DNA of 64,000 nucleotides from Basidiobolus meristosporus CBS 931.73 (Eukaryota; Basidiobolomycota; Basidiobolomycetes; Basidiobolales; Basidiobolaceae). The stretch's first letter is position 1. Each line of letters opens with the position of its first letter. The position numbers were made by a program, and so were the translations under genes. Shown piece by piece: positions 1 through 11,044 of the stretch. Location of the stretch: assembly GCA_002104905.1 (NCBI GenBank), contig MCFE01000018.1:1-64000 (forward strand), in the 5' to 3' direction. Below the pieces are notes generated by a model. That model saw only the letters and a list, made by a program, of their open reading frames with translations, did not search any database and was not told where the DNA came from.

Positions 1-262
1 TTCACCCAAAATGCACACAAAGCAGCCTAACTATTTCAGGGTACTGGCGCAGCTAGAGCGTCGGCGCAATTGAAGTGATGCCTTGGAACAAAGGAGTAAA
101 TACATCAATCATTCTAGCATTGATCCAGACGTGAATGAAAAGAAAATACATTGAAAAGCAATTATGCAAAGAGTTGGGGTCGGGTTAAGATTAACGTAAG
201 GAATACAGAGGTGGAAATTACACGGGCGTTGCTCTATGAAGGATGAAGGCCTGGGTGGGGCG
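1..262. other. 3' flank of the UBTD-like gene
   Basis: Noncoding stretch downstream of the minus-strand ubiquitin-domain gene. I see no gene, tRNA or repeat in it. Confidence 0.5.
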
Positions 263-1242
263 TTAGACGCGGACTACCAGAGCTTGGATGACTCCTCTGC
301 TAGGGATCTTGGTATCTCTAACCGACGCGCTGTCCTCGAGGATCTTCCCCATGTATATGAAGCGAATATTCACCGAGGCAGGATCGACATTTTCGATCGC
401 GCATAGTTTGTTTTTCACCGTCCGCATGGTATCATCGAGATTCACCTTAACATGTGCATCTTGCCCTGTGTTTAACCGAATGATCAGCTCTTCTTGGTCG
501 AGAGCCGAATCTGTCGAGGCAGGGGGTGTATATACCGGCTCAGCTGTAGGCTCGTAAGTGACTTGAGGCTGAGGCTCGGGTTGGGGCTCGGCTGGGCTCG
601 GGCTCGGGTTCGGACTCCGACTCGGAGTCAACATGTTCTGTGATAGTGATGATAGGGATTTGTGGCTCAAAGGTGACATTGTTGCCAACTTTTTTATCCG
701 ACATTTCCAGGTCAGGAGCAAGGGCGAGGTTTCTGAGGTGTTCGTCTGACGTGCGGAGAAGATTGGTCGGCTCAACGAAGCAGTACAAAGGCACAACGTA
801 GCGGTTTCCTTGTTCGTCGGTGCAACCGTCCGAAAGATGGCCCGTGGGCACAGTAAGCTTCAGGGAATTAACAATGGTCTGTGCTTGGGAGAGATCGGTG
901 GTCTCGCACGCGGCTCGTAACTGATCCCAGACTTCTTTGCGTCCCTAAAATGAGCGAGTTAGAATATAGGCCGTGCGAAACTGACGTGCTTCATTCTTAC
1001 CTCATACGTGGAAGTGGCCTCCCAAAAAGCATCGCGTTTTGCCTGGAGTTGCACGAGGGTGATTGGGGAATCCGAGGTCCAAGATATGGATTTGTTCCGC
1101 AGCTGCTTGTTGCCTACACATAGCTAGAGTTGAGCATGGGTAAATAAGAGAGTGGCAAGCAATAAACCTTACCACTAGCAGGAATATTGTCTAGCGCCCG
1201 GCTGGGTTCATTATCAACTAGTTGGGAAGAACAGCAACCCAT
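263..1242 (-). CDS. UBTD1/UBTD2-like ubiquitin-domain protein, one frameshift
   Basis: Homologue of the ubiquitin-domain-containing proteins UBTD1/2, which in animals bind E2 enzymes; the fungal role is unknown. Three exons: 1173-1242, 1001-1113 and 263-944, with GT-AG introns of 59 and 56 nt. The start MGCCSSQ suits N-myristoylation. The middle carries the family block with LVQLQAKRDAFWEA, RKEVWDQL and CTDEQGNRYVVPLYCF, followed by a Pro/Glu-rich linker and a C-terminal ubiquitin-like fold (ELIIRLNTGQ, then RFIYMGKILEDS). The spliced length is 865 nt, one base too many. The frame shifts inside the GAGCCC-rich linker, most simply by an extra C opposite 594-596. I read this as a sequence error or recent slip, because both sides match the family. 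Confidence 0.85.
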
Positions 1243-2167
1243 TGGAGCAAGTGGGAATCGGGACAGAAAAGAGGAAGTTGAGTAAAAGGAAGTATGAGTT
1301 GGCTTTTGGTGAACCAATTGCAAAGTCAATGGAAATTTTTATAATATTAGAAACAACAACTCATCCCGTGAGATATATATACAAAATAGGAATTGATATT
1401 GAGCCATAGATATAAATATATTAGTCAACTTGGTCTCATTGTCCAAACATCTACGCAATCATTATCAGTGAGGAAGACCCACTCATTTGACACTAGGTAT
1501 CATTCTGGTGATATCGGCAGCCAAGGTAGAAGTGAAATGCGCTCAGACTGTGCAATTTTTACCGATGAAATGGGGTGATTTGCTATTGCTTGTTTGGCCA
1601 AATTGGCGATGATTTGGGCTAATGGAAACACGAGCCAGGCCATTGGGCAAAGCGTTCTGGGATAGGAAAAGTTCGATGGCATCCAGAATTCTGAAGAGCG
1701 ACCTTCTCTTTAGAAAACGCTGAGACTTAGCCACCTTACCGCGTTCTTTCGATGGTCGAGCCTACCAACAATGGCGAAGTATTGGTGACAAAGTAACTCT
1801 GAGGCTATAAAAGCCCATTGTAGTAATTTCGCCTCACTGATTAGTCTGAACGATACAATCGGATGATATAACGGCATGAATGATATGAATGGTGTGTATG
1901 GTATCAGTGGATGATCCCCTTCGTTTCTATTGAGAATCACCCCAATGTTAGCCATGGCCGTTAGAACAATGGTGATCTATCTTTTTCACTAATGCCCACT
2001 TTAGATCACTCTTCTTCGAACAATGCATGGGCTTTCCGTCCAATGGCCCATGAAACATATGATTTGCTACCTCGGCTGGAAGTGAGATGACAATCAATGA
2101 TGGTTTATTACTTTCCCAGTATAATATCAGCGGATGAATAACAGATAGGCCGTGCTACGGACCCATT
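1243..2167. other. intergenic, no supported gene
   Basis: Holds the 5' region of the UBTD-like gene and the 3' flank of ARPC4. Short open frames here (for example around 1500-1955) show no family motif and I treat them as chance. The A/T-rich part at 1330-1450 may be promoter. Confidence 0.45.
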
Positions 2168-2965
2168 TCAGTAGACAAACTGAGGCAAGGGGAAAGCGAT
2201 TGATCTTGGTCAGTATCCGCGACGTTTCGATGAAATGAGGGGGTGCACAAACCTGAGAAAGATAGGACTCCGCAACGATACGGGCACGAGCGTTCAGCGA
2301 AAGCTTCATCTCACTGATCTCTTTGTCCACCTCCTCCATAAACTCGATGATGAAGTCGACCAACTTGTGCTTGAACATCTGTTCAGTATGGAAATTGGTT
2401 AACAAGAAGCTGATGTCGTATCCCTAGAAAGCGTTTCGTGTTAATGGTTAGAATTCGCAACAAGGTTTTCCTTCGGAAACTTCCAAACAAAAACTTAGCC
2501 TACCTTGACGGGTTTCCGGCGCAAGATAATAAAGTTGTCGGCTCTCATCATTAAGAAACGTGTGAACTTGTGGGCCAAAATCTTCTCGATCTCATCCGCC
2601 TGCTTAATCTTGATGCTGACGCGCACCGAGTTGATGGAGGTCTCAATCAAAACCTGTTCGTTTTCGTTACGACTGATGACCAAAGGGTTGAGCAGAACCT
2701 CCTTGGTGGTGCTACAGATTCGAGTGAGATGGGGTGGCTTAAGGTGAAGACCCTCTCCGTAAAATCAACTGCTGACATACCTGGCCTCAACCTCAGGCTT
2801 GTTATGCTTTTCTACGACCTGAGATGAGAAGTTCTCTAGACACAAGGCCGCATTGAGGGTGGCACGTACGGCGGAAAGATAAGGACGGAGTGTGTTGGAC
2901 TATGGGAATTGGATTAACCTCAGGGGTGCGAAATTCGGCAATGATGAACGCTTCGTAGTTACCAT
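2168..2965 (-). CDS. ARPC4: Arp2/3 complex subunit 4 (ARPC4, p20)
   Basis: Core subunit of the Arp2/3 complex, which nucleates branched actin at cortical patches. Five exons: 2963-2965, 2781-2899, 2504-2711, 2253-2423 and 2168-2179, giving 170 aa, close to the usual 168. The first coding exon is only the ATG, directly followed by a GT donor. The second begins [15 protein letters not shown]. Family blocks are easy to see: [53 protein letters not shown] and [16 protein letters not shown]. The last exon adds only FVY and a stop; its acceptor was chosen because it matches the short C-terminus of homologues and keeps phase 0. It is single copy, with no breaks. Confidence 0.95.
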
Positions 2966-3264
2966 GTTTCTACAGGAAAAGTGCAAACGTGAAGTGACGT
3001 ATAACTGCTCTCTACAGGTGTGTTGAAGAAATTCACAAATCAACCGCTCACTTTCATGGGATCTCGAGATGAAATGGACCCTTCTCTCGAAATAGGTCAC
3101 TGATTTGTAGCTTATGCAAGATCTTATTCGGATGGAATTATTTATCTGTCATGTCGATTCCACGTAATGACTCAGTTTTGTTCATCAACTGCGGATTCCC
3201 AGATTATAAATGTGGACCACGCACAGTGTCGGGTGTAGCCAGACAAGGTCCCCCAATCCCAAGA

Positions 3265-3768
3265 ATGAGTGAAGTTTTGATTCGGGACACCACCAGAGCA
3301 GATGTGCCAATCATATTTCGAATGATCAAAGATCTAGCAAGATACGAAAAGCTGGAGTCCGAGGTTGTTTCAACGGAGGAGGAGATGGGCGAGGCGCTGT
3401 TCGGAGGCAGTTGCCAATCCACCACACAGGTGGTTTTCGCATATGTCAACACGCCCGAGGGAGACGAGAAGGTGGTTGGATTCGCACTGTTCTTCCACAA
3501 CTTCTCTACCTTTTTGGGAAAACACGGGATTTACCTGGAGGATTTGTATGTCGTCGAGGAATACCGCAGCAAAGGAGTTGGCACAAAGCTGTTGAAATTC
3601 CTCGCCAAGCGCGCTGTGTCCAACAGCTTCGGTAGGGTTGATTGGTGGGTGTTAAACTGGAACAAGAATGCCATCGGGTTTTACGAAAAGATCGGCGCTG
3701 TACCGATGGACGAGTGGACCACCTACAGACTTACTGGGGACGCTCTCAAGAAGTTCGCCGAAGAATAA
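3265..3768 (+). CDS. GNAT acetyltransferase, SSAT (diamine/thialysine N-acetyltransferase) type
   Basis: A 167-aa single-exon N-acetyltransferase of the SAT1/SAT2 family, which moves acetyl from acetyl-CoA to polyamines or lysine analogues. Visible motifs: N-terminal VLIRDTTRADVPIIFRMIKD, then VVGFALFF, YLEDLYVVEEYRSKGVGT (motif A with the R/Q-x-x-G-x-G/A-type CoA loop, here RSKGVGT) and VLNWNKNAIGFYEKIGA (motif B). An open frame runs upstream to 3151, but I chose the ATG at 3265 because homology begins there and the upstream 38 residues look like untranslated leader. It lies 0.3 kb from the ARPC4 start on the opposite strand, so the two share a divergent promoter. Substrate cannot be read from sequence. 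Confidence 0.85.
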   Translation: MSEVLIRDTTRADVPIIFRMIKDLARYEKLESEVVSTEEEMGEALFGGSCQSTTQVVFAYVNTPEGDEKVVGFALFFHNFSTFLGKHGIYLEDLYVVEEYRSKGVGTKLLKFLAKRAVSNSFGRVDWWVLNWNKNAIGFYEKIGAVPMDEWTTYRLTGDALKKFAEE

Positions 3769-4649
3769 ACAATCCCACATTACAACCCCACCTTTTATCG
3801 GATATACTGTTTATCTTCATGACCTGCCCCTTTTTGTCTCTTCATTCGATCACTCTCAAGCGCGCCCTGCCTCACAGCACCGTTGGCCGATGAATCCATC
3901 TGTGATCGAGCATCAGTGCTTCGCTTGGCTGCCTCTTTGGAAAATACGATATGCGCACACTTGGACGTCAACCATGTTGTCATCACTTGAGGTTCAGATG
4001 GTTTTTATTTCTTTACCGCGGAAGAGCAAAATTTAATTCATCATTCCTAGCGCTTTGTATTGGGATATAACGACACTAGACTGGTACAGAGATAATGGCA
4101 AAATGGGATAAAATCGGATGAGATAAGAGATAGTGAATAGTCTGTATGTATGTAGAAGCATCCAGAAGACCGAACGTTAGCCTAGTAAAAGGTTCTGCTC
4201 AACACCGAAGGTTCTGTCTATTACGAAGAAGGTTGGTTGGTCGATAAGAGCGGGTGCTATGAAGAGGTTTAGAGGTGGGACCAGTGACGTCGATGGTAAA
4301 GATAACAATGAAGGCGAAAGAGTATGCGGGCGGTGAGGCTGGGGGGGGGGTAATGGCCGACTGAAATTAGGCTGTAGAACACTCGCAAAAAATGGGAGAC
4401 GGCAGTGGCTGATATGGGTTTGGAATCGTATCTCTTTCAGAAATTGGAAATCATTAAAATCTTGCTAAAGGCGTATATAGAGGGCGGAGCTCGGAGGGAG
4501 TCATCTTTATCTTCCCTCTAAATTCCTGGGGAATGAGTACAAAACAATAGTCAACGTAATTATAGGATAGGTGAGTAGGTTGGGGGAATAATTCAGGTAA
4601 ACACTCGAGAGTTGTAGGAGGGTTTAGCGATAGCGGAGGCTGGACTGAA
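3769..4649. other. convergent 3' region between GNAT and RAS genes
   Basis: Tail-to-tail 3' regions of two convergent genes. It contains a run of ten G at about 4342-4351 and several AATAAA-like stretches, but no supported coding sequence. Confidence 0.45.
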
Positions 4650-5557
<908 letters not shown>

Positions 5558-6329
5558 TATATTAACTTGAGAGGATAGGAAGAATAAAAGGTAGAGGCTA
5601 AACCAGTAGAAATACTTTGGGGGGGGTTCGAAGGGAGTAGGTCGAGAAAAGAGAAAGGATCCACTCAGGGAAGTAGAAATGAGACCACGAATAAAGGGTT
5701 TTGGGGAAAAGAGGGGGAGTGTGAGTATATCCCTCTATGCTAGAGTGTAAGGGGTATCGCCAATATTCCACATCGTCTCGCAAATTAAAGCTATTCAAGT
5801 ATGTACTACCTGTCACTTGCGCACCTAATATCCCCAAATCGGAATTCAATGCTATTATTTTATTGTCTATTCCACTCTAGAATAATCCTCCGGCCTTATC
5901 CCGCCATTAATCTCCTTTGCAACCCAGAGGAAATTAATTAATGTGTAAGTTGTCGGTTGAGAAGTGGAATGTGAGATACGGGATGTTGGATGTGGCATGT
6001 AAAACGACGTTACATGATTGACATGGCTCGAAATATTAGGGAACTCGTTGATTTGCTATCACAGTGTCACTAATTTAACCATCTTGCCTAATATGAACAT
6101 TAATCAGATGCTAAGCAATATTCTCGTATAAGTCGAAGACTCACCCCAGTCAGCCCCTCCCTCGTGCCTGGGGAGAGGATTTCACTTAACCAGAGTTACT
6201 AACTCAAGTCTGAAATCTTAACTGAATCTGACTAATTGGTGTAAAAACGTCATCCATGTGAGCGCTTAATGCAAGCAGCACCTAGTGGTAGCATCGTGAC
6301 TCGTCCCTCAAGTCTTGACAACACGGAAA
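5558..6329. other. divergent promoter region RAS / CSN3
   Basis: Head-to-head intergenic region of 0.77 kb. No convincing ORF. Contains a G run (5617-5623) near the RAS 5' side and TA-rich tracts at 5850-6120 that could hold promoter elements for both genes. Confidence 0.45.
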
Positions 6330-8255
6330 ATGACTGCTGCCACTACCACCGATGAAATATATAATGCAATAATAAGCCACACCTCCATAGATTCCATTAA
6401 GGAATCCCTATTTCCGTTGTTGACCTCAACACCTGCCAACCTATTCACGCTACCACTCTCTGATAACCAAGATCCCCTCGCGCTACTGAACCCGGCTGAG
6501 CATTCCCTTGGATATCTCTACTTTCTGTATGTATGCTTGGTATTGAGATGTGCCTGTATGTTTCGAGTGGTGTCTGATTTGATTTTGACAAACAGTACTG
6601 CGAAGGGTTCGCAAGAGAATGCCGATTTAACCTTGTTATACCAACACGTGTTGAACTTTCTGGAGCATTTCGATAAAAAGCAGATCGCCTGTGGATTGAA
6701 GCGATGTGAGTCTCGACTTATCTTGAGGATATACCGATCATTTGTTTGACGCCAACTCTCTAGTCTATCAGTTAGCCCCCATATTGATTAAATTCTCGTC
6801 GGCAAGTGGAAAGGTCAGTATGCCGCATTTCCTTAGGGGCCGTACTTGCATTCTCATCTTCAGTGTTAGCCCATTCTTGCTACTAGACCCTTACGATTAG
6901 CTATCCAGAAGATAGTGCCTGAGGGCACCTTGACACCATTACATCCTATTCTGATCAAGGTACATGGCTCCCAAGGCCACCGATGGAAACAGTTACATGC
7001 TGACCTGCTCTAATACAGGAATGCCTCTTGGGCAAGCTATATACAGATGCCCTTTCTGTCCTAGACACAAATATCACCGAGCTTGATCCTAAGGTTTGTT
7101 GTCGACGAGGTGTATTCGATTTCCACGATTGCTTGTTAATCCGGCGATGTCCTACAGACGACCCATATCAAAGTTCAGGATCATTTACTGTATCATTACT
7201 ATGGGGCAATGGTCTACATCGGGCTCAAGAAATTCTCACGTGCGGCCGAATTTTTAGAGTTGGTATGTATCTCTTCAAGGAACATGGAGAAGAGCATGTT
7301 GAGATCTGGCTCACACATCAGTATCACAGGTGATAGCCACCCCTTCCCTTGCCACAAGCGCGATTCAGGTCGAGGCTTACAAAAAGCAGCTATTGGTCTC
7401 TCTTCTGCTAGAAGGGCAGGTAACAGATAATTGATTCTAATCATGAACAATTAGTATAGCTTCACTCACACCATTGCAGCTGATTAGCTTGCCGAAGTAC
7501 ACCGCACAGTGCGTCATTCAAAACATCAAAGTTCTTTGCGCCCCCTACCTAGACTTTGCCAGTGCCTACTCCTCCCTTAACATGGCCAGAGTGAGGGCAG
7601 AACTGGGGGTACACGAGAGCACATTTATCAAGGTAAAGCATAGGTGTTGTCATATTTACCCAGCGTACATCTGATCATCAACGTCGAACGTCTAGGACAA
7701 GAACCACGGCTTGATTTTGCAATGCCTCGACGCACTGTATCGCCGCAACATCCTCCAACTTACCAGAACCTATTTGACGCTGTCCATGGAGGATATTGCC
7801 AGGACAGTCGGACTCGAGGGCCCTACAGCTACTCAGGAAGCGGAAAAATATGTTCTACAAATGGTCAGTGCTTCTTTTGAGCCCATTCCACCCAAACAAG
7901 TTCACGAACGTATCGCAAAACTAGATTGAATCCGGAGATATCTTTGCCTCCATACATTACAGACCCGAGGGCTCCATGGTCTCGTTCGAGGAGAACCCTG
8001 ACTGCCACAATACCTCGGAAACCCTCGCCATTCTTCACCAGAAATTGCAATTAGCCAGCGAGATTGGTAAGCGGGTCGGTAAAATGGAGCAGGACATCGC
8101 GTGCAGCAAGGAGTATCTAGCCAAGGTAATTCGGGATCCTACTACGCAAGCCGAGCCCTATTAACCACCCCACATTGCACCAGATACTGCTCTCCCGAAA
8201 TAACGAGCCGGTGTCAATGCAAAATGAAGAGATGGACTTCATCGACGCACCATGA
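6330..8255 (+). CDS. CSN3: COP9 signalosome subunit 3
   Basis: Scaffold subunit of the COP9 signalosome, which removes NEDD8 from cullins. Eleven exons: 6330-6526, 6596-6705, 6764-6813, 6870-6959, 7019-7093, 7158-7262, 7330-7419, 7480-7632, 7696-7863, 7925-8125 and 8184-8255, giving 436 aa (animal CSN3 is about 423). Landmarks: [11 protein letters not shown] near residue 60, [62 protein letters not shown] and the C-terminal PCI/winged-helix part ([29 protein letters not shown]). All junctions keep phase. The ATG at 6330 was preferred over in-frame upstream TTG. Its presence implies a full CSN, which several yeasts lack. Confidence 0.92.
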
Positions 8256-8624
8256 GGTCACCAAGAGTTAAGCATGTTTGGGCAGAGAACGTGTTTAAAT
8301 TGAGTAAATAGTGTGGTGGGGGATTTTGTTACCAGTGCAAAATCTGCCCCAACAGATGTGGATAGGGAAACCATCCCAAGAATCCGATCAAGAATGCTAT
8401 AATAAAATTTAACCACAATGTGAATCGCTATAATAAAACTTAACCAGCGTGAATGGGCGGGAAAAAACACGGGGCTCCTCCCCTCGCCCACTCAGATGAA
8501 CCCCAAAAAGTCGATGATTACTCCATACTGATAGATATCTGGTAGACTGCCAGTTGGCTACAGTTTTGTTGGCTGCTTCCTCTTTGACAAGAAACCTTTC
8601 GCTTTTGTTATACCAGTTGTCAGC

Positions 8625-8973
8625 ATGGTGTTCGGTCGTTTTTCCAGTTATCTTAGAGCTCAAACCCTTAACAACCCTGTGGTTGTCTGGTCCATCGCCT
8701 TGGGTTGCTCCAGTACGTATACGCACTCCGGCTCCCCCAAGTTCAATTCGCTAAACCTCCCGTTTTTCTTCTCCAGGCCCATTGATGGTCATCGTGGTCC
8801 CTAAGATCAGACGTGATTACCTTGGTATCGCCCGAGTTCCCGAGATCCCAACCAGCTACCCCAGTAAGTACCTGAGAAGCGCTCTCTCGACTGCCCGATG
8901 GAACTAACGCTGCCTCCCTCATCTAGTCCCTAACCGTGCCCGTCAAATCCCCCTTGGCTTTGACGACGAATAA
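8625..8973 (+). CDS. NADH:ubiquinone oxidoreductase 9.5-kDa subunit (NDUFA3-like)
   Basis: Small accessory membrane subunit of mitochondrial complex I, 73 aa in three exons (8625-8712, 8777-8863, 8927-8973; introns 64 and 63 nt). It matches the fungal 9.5-kDa family: one hydrophobic span near residues 20-45 ending in PLMVIVVPKIRRDYLG, then VPEIPTSYPIPNRARQIP and an acidic tail GFDDE. No cleavable presequence is evident, as usual for this subunit. It sits beside two nuclear cytochrome c oxidase subunit genes. Function follows from family resemblance only; such short proteins leave some doubt. Confidence 0.75.
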
Positions 8974-9292
8974 GTCATTTTGATCAGATCCACCCCACCA
9001 TTCACTTGACCTCACACGCATCTACTCCACATGGTCCAACTAACCGCCCACCAAGGTTAATTGTTGCCATCATCAATACGAGTCTTGTACATGATCCTTG
9101 ATCGTAGTAATAAAGTCATCTCCACTGGAAAGGGTTCATAAGTGCAAATGTCAGATGAAAGATTTATTAAGGTGTGGATGTGTGGTTAACAGACGAGCGG
9201 ATCAGGCAAAAAGGGTTTTGGGTCAGGCGAGGGGTAGAAACAACATCGGGTAAATGGTTCAAGTAAACACTCTTTAATCAACTCGATGGGAT

Positions 9293-9776
9293 TTAGATGC
9301 CCAACTCCTCTCTGGTGGGGACACCGAGCTCCTCCTTGATGGCCTTTAATTCGTCGAGATATTGCTTGTACTGACCCTCGTTCTCGACCTTTCTGCTTAA
9401 GTCCCTCGAAGATACGAACGGCGGTGGCGAAGTCGTTAACACGTCTGGAGGCCTTGAGGGCAGACTCGATGACGGTGGGCGAGGGGACCATGTCGTAGGC
9501 GAAGCAGTTGTTGAGACCGCGTTGGAGTTCGAAGATGTCATCAACCCCGTCGAAGAACTTGACGTAACGCTCGGTCAAGGTTTCGAAAGATTCCTCTTCA
9601 TGACCGGCAGAGTAGAAGCGAGTGGCTAGAAGATTCAAGGGTGGTGAGTAGGTCGGTCAGCTACGTGTTGACAAACATGCTCGGCGCCTACCTTGGACAA
9701 TGCGAGCGTTGTTGGAGGCACGAAGGGCGAGGGGGGCGTTACGGGCAACAGCGGCCAAGGAACGAACACGGAACAT
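9293..9776 (-). CDS. COX6: cytochrome c oxidase subunit 6 (COX5A orthologue), one frameshift
   Basis: Nuclear-encoded matrix-side subunit of respiratory complex IV. Exon 1 (9692-9776) encodes an Arg/Ala-rich mitochondrial targeting peptide beginning MFRVRSLAAVARN. Exon 2 (9293-9625) carries the mature part: EEESFETLTERYVKFFDG, LNNCFAYDMVPSPTVIE, ASRRVNDFATAVRIFEGLK, and in another frame KVENEGQYKQYLDELK and a C-terminus REELGI. The frame breaks at a TTT/AAA triplet at 9390-9392. Removing one base restores the family order EGLKQKVENE and a 138-aa protein. Subunit VIa genes of this type are normally essential for respiration, so an assembly indel is the likeliest cause. Confidence 0.9.
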
Positions 9777-10451
9777 GTTTAATAAGTGGAGCTAACAAAG
9801 AGAGACGTTTCCGTCGAGTGAATATCCGTCTCCACACTAAGTAAAATTGTGGTCGGCTCTACTCATTGGGGTGCTCATTTTTTGCCGCTGGACCAGGGGG
9901 TTCCCCCGTCACATCGGACATAGGGAGTTCAGGAAATTCAGGGGATTTGGGGTCTAAAGTGCGTTTAGTAAAATTCACTTCCTACTTAATTGGTTAAGTA
10001 ACCGTTCTTATCGCTGGGAATGATTAAATCCGATTCCTTTCCCCGCACTTGTCCCACTCTTGTTGGGACCATGGATCGGTCTAGTCCAAACATGTGAAGA
10101 AAATCCATTTGTCTACCGAAGTGGCCAGAAATTTTCCTCCCGAAAAGATTTGTCTTCGTTGATTGACAGAGGCGTGGGTTTGGGTGTAGCTGGGGTGGTG
10201 GGCGCGGGTGCGGGTGCGGGTGTCACTGTGAATGGAATACAGATAAACGTTTTAACGTGGAAGCAGATATAGTAGATGCAGTTTGGTTTATTGAGTTTAT
10301 TCGTAAAAGACTAGGCATGTCACCTGTGTATACATCAAAATTGGCAAACGGGTCTGTGAAGGTTACTTGCAAGACGCATTTCATGAATGTATAACCAAGG
10401 GATATGTCTGGAGACGAAAGGATTGCGCGGGAGGGTAAAGAGAGTTGGCAT
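9777..10451. other. intergenic COX6 upstream / COX9 downstream
   Basis: Promoter side of COX6. Contains a short GCGGGT microsatellite near 10203-10221. An open frame at 10060-10272 lacks any recognisable feature. Confidence 0.45.
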
Positions 10452-10625
10452 TTAGGCGGACTTCTTTTCGGCTTCGAGTTTAGCGTAGAAGGCATCGCGC
10501 TTGTGATTTCCGGCAAGGTGGATGTTGTACCAGAAGTAGTAACCGGCGGCAGTACCGAGGGTAAGTCCGATGGCGATATCTTTGAGAGCGGCTCTCTTAA
10601 TGGTACCGGTGATGGGAGCGATCAT
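10452..10625 (-). CDS. COX9: cytochrome c oxidase subunit 7A (Cox9)
   Basis: A 57-aa single-exon gene for a one-span complex IV subunit. The N-terminus IAPITGTIKRAALKDI is almost identical to the fungal Cox9 signature IAPITGTIKR. It is followed by a membrane segment (IGLTLGTAAGYYFWYNIHL) and a charged tail (KRDAFYAKLEAEKKSA). There is no cleavable presequence, as in yeast Cox9. It lies in the same orientation as COX6 and 0.68 kb behind it, so two subunits of the same complex are neighbours. Too short for automatic gene callers. Confidence 0.9.
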   Translation of the reverse strand: MIAPITGTIKRAALKDIAIGLTLGTAAGYYFWYNIHLAGNHKRDAFYAKLEAEKKSA

Positions 10626-10937
10626 TTTGTCGAAGAGGAAAGAAGTGTATCAGGGCAAGGTTTGTCCGAGGTTTATCAAGCTAATAACTCTCGATACTCT
10701 AACCTACCCTCCCCTCGATGACACGTGTATTCACCATCCCCAACCCTTGGCATCGCCAATAAAACTGGGGTCCCACCCCATTTCCAGATCATCACAATAT
10801 ACCAAGCAACCCTCCAGCCTAACTGATTGTTTTAGGAGCAATGGTTAATAATAGTTAATAGTGGTGGAGACGAGTGTTTATGGACACGAGTATTTATGGA
10901 GATAGATCAGGCTAAGAGAGTAGATAAACGGGGTATC

Positions 10938-11032
10938 CGAAGTAACGTGCCGAAGTAACGTGCAAATCATGGTAGAAACTATTCTATGATTTCCAAAGTG
11001 GCGTGCAAACCATGGTAGAAGCTATTCTATGG
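10938..11032. repeat. short tandem and inverted repeats upstream of COX9
   Basis: A 13-bp unit (CGAAGTAACGTGC) is directly repeated at 10938-10963. A 30-bp unit starting GTGCAAA follows twice with few changes (10960-10989 and 11003-11032). Each 30-bp unit contains an imperfect palindrome (CCATGGTAGAAGC against GCTATTCTATGG). The block lies between COX9 and the 3' end of the MAPKK gene. Confidence 0.7.
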
Positions 11033-11044
11033 AGTTCAAGGTGC

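Noticed and set aside
1500..1955. Gene on the minus strand between the UBTD-like gene and ARPC4
   Set aside because: Short overlapping frames without motifs, splice-consistent joins or biased codons.
10060..10272. Small plus-strand gene upstream of COX6
   Set aside because: Frame is partly made of a GCGGGT microsatellite and has no recognisable feature.
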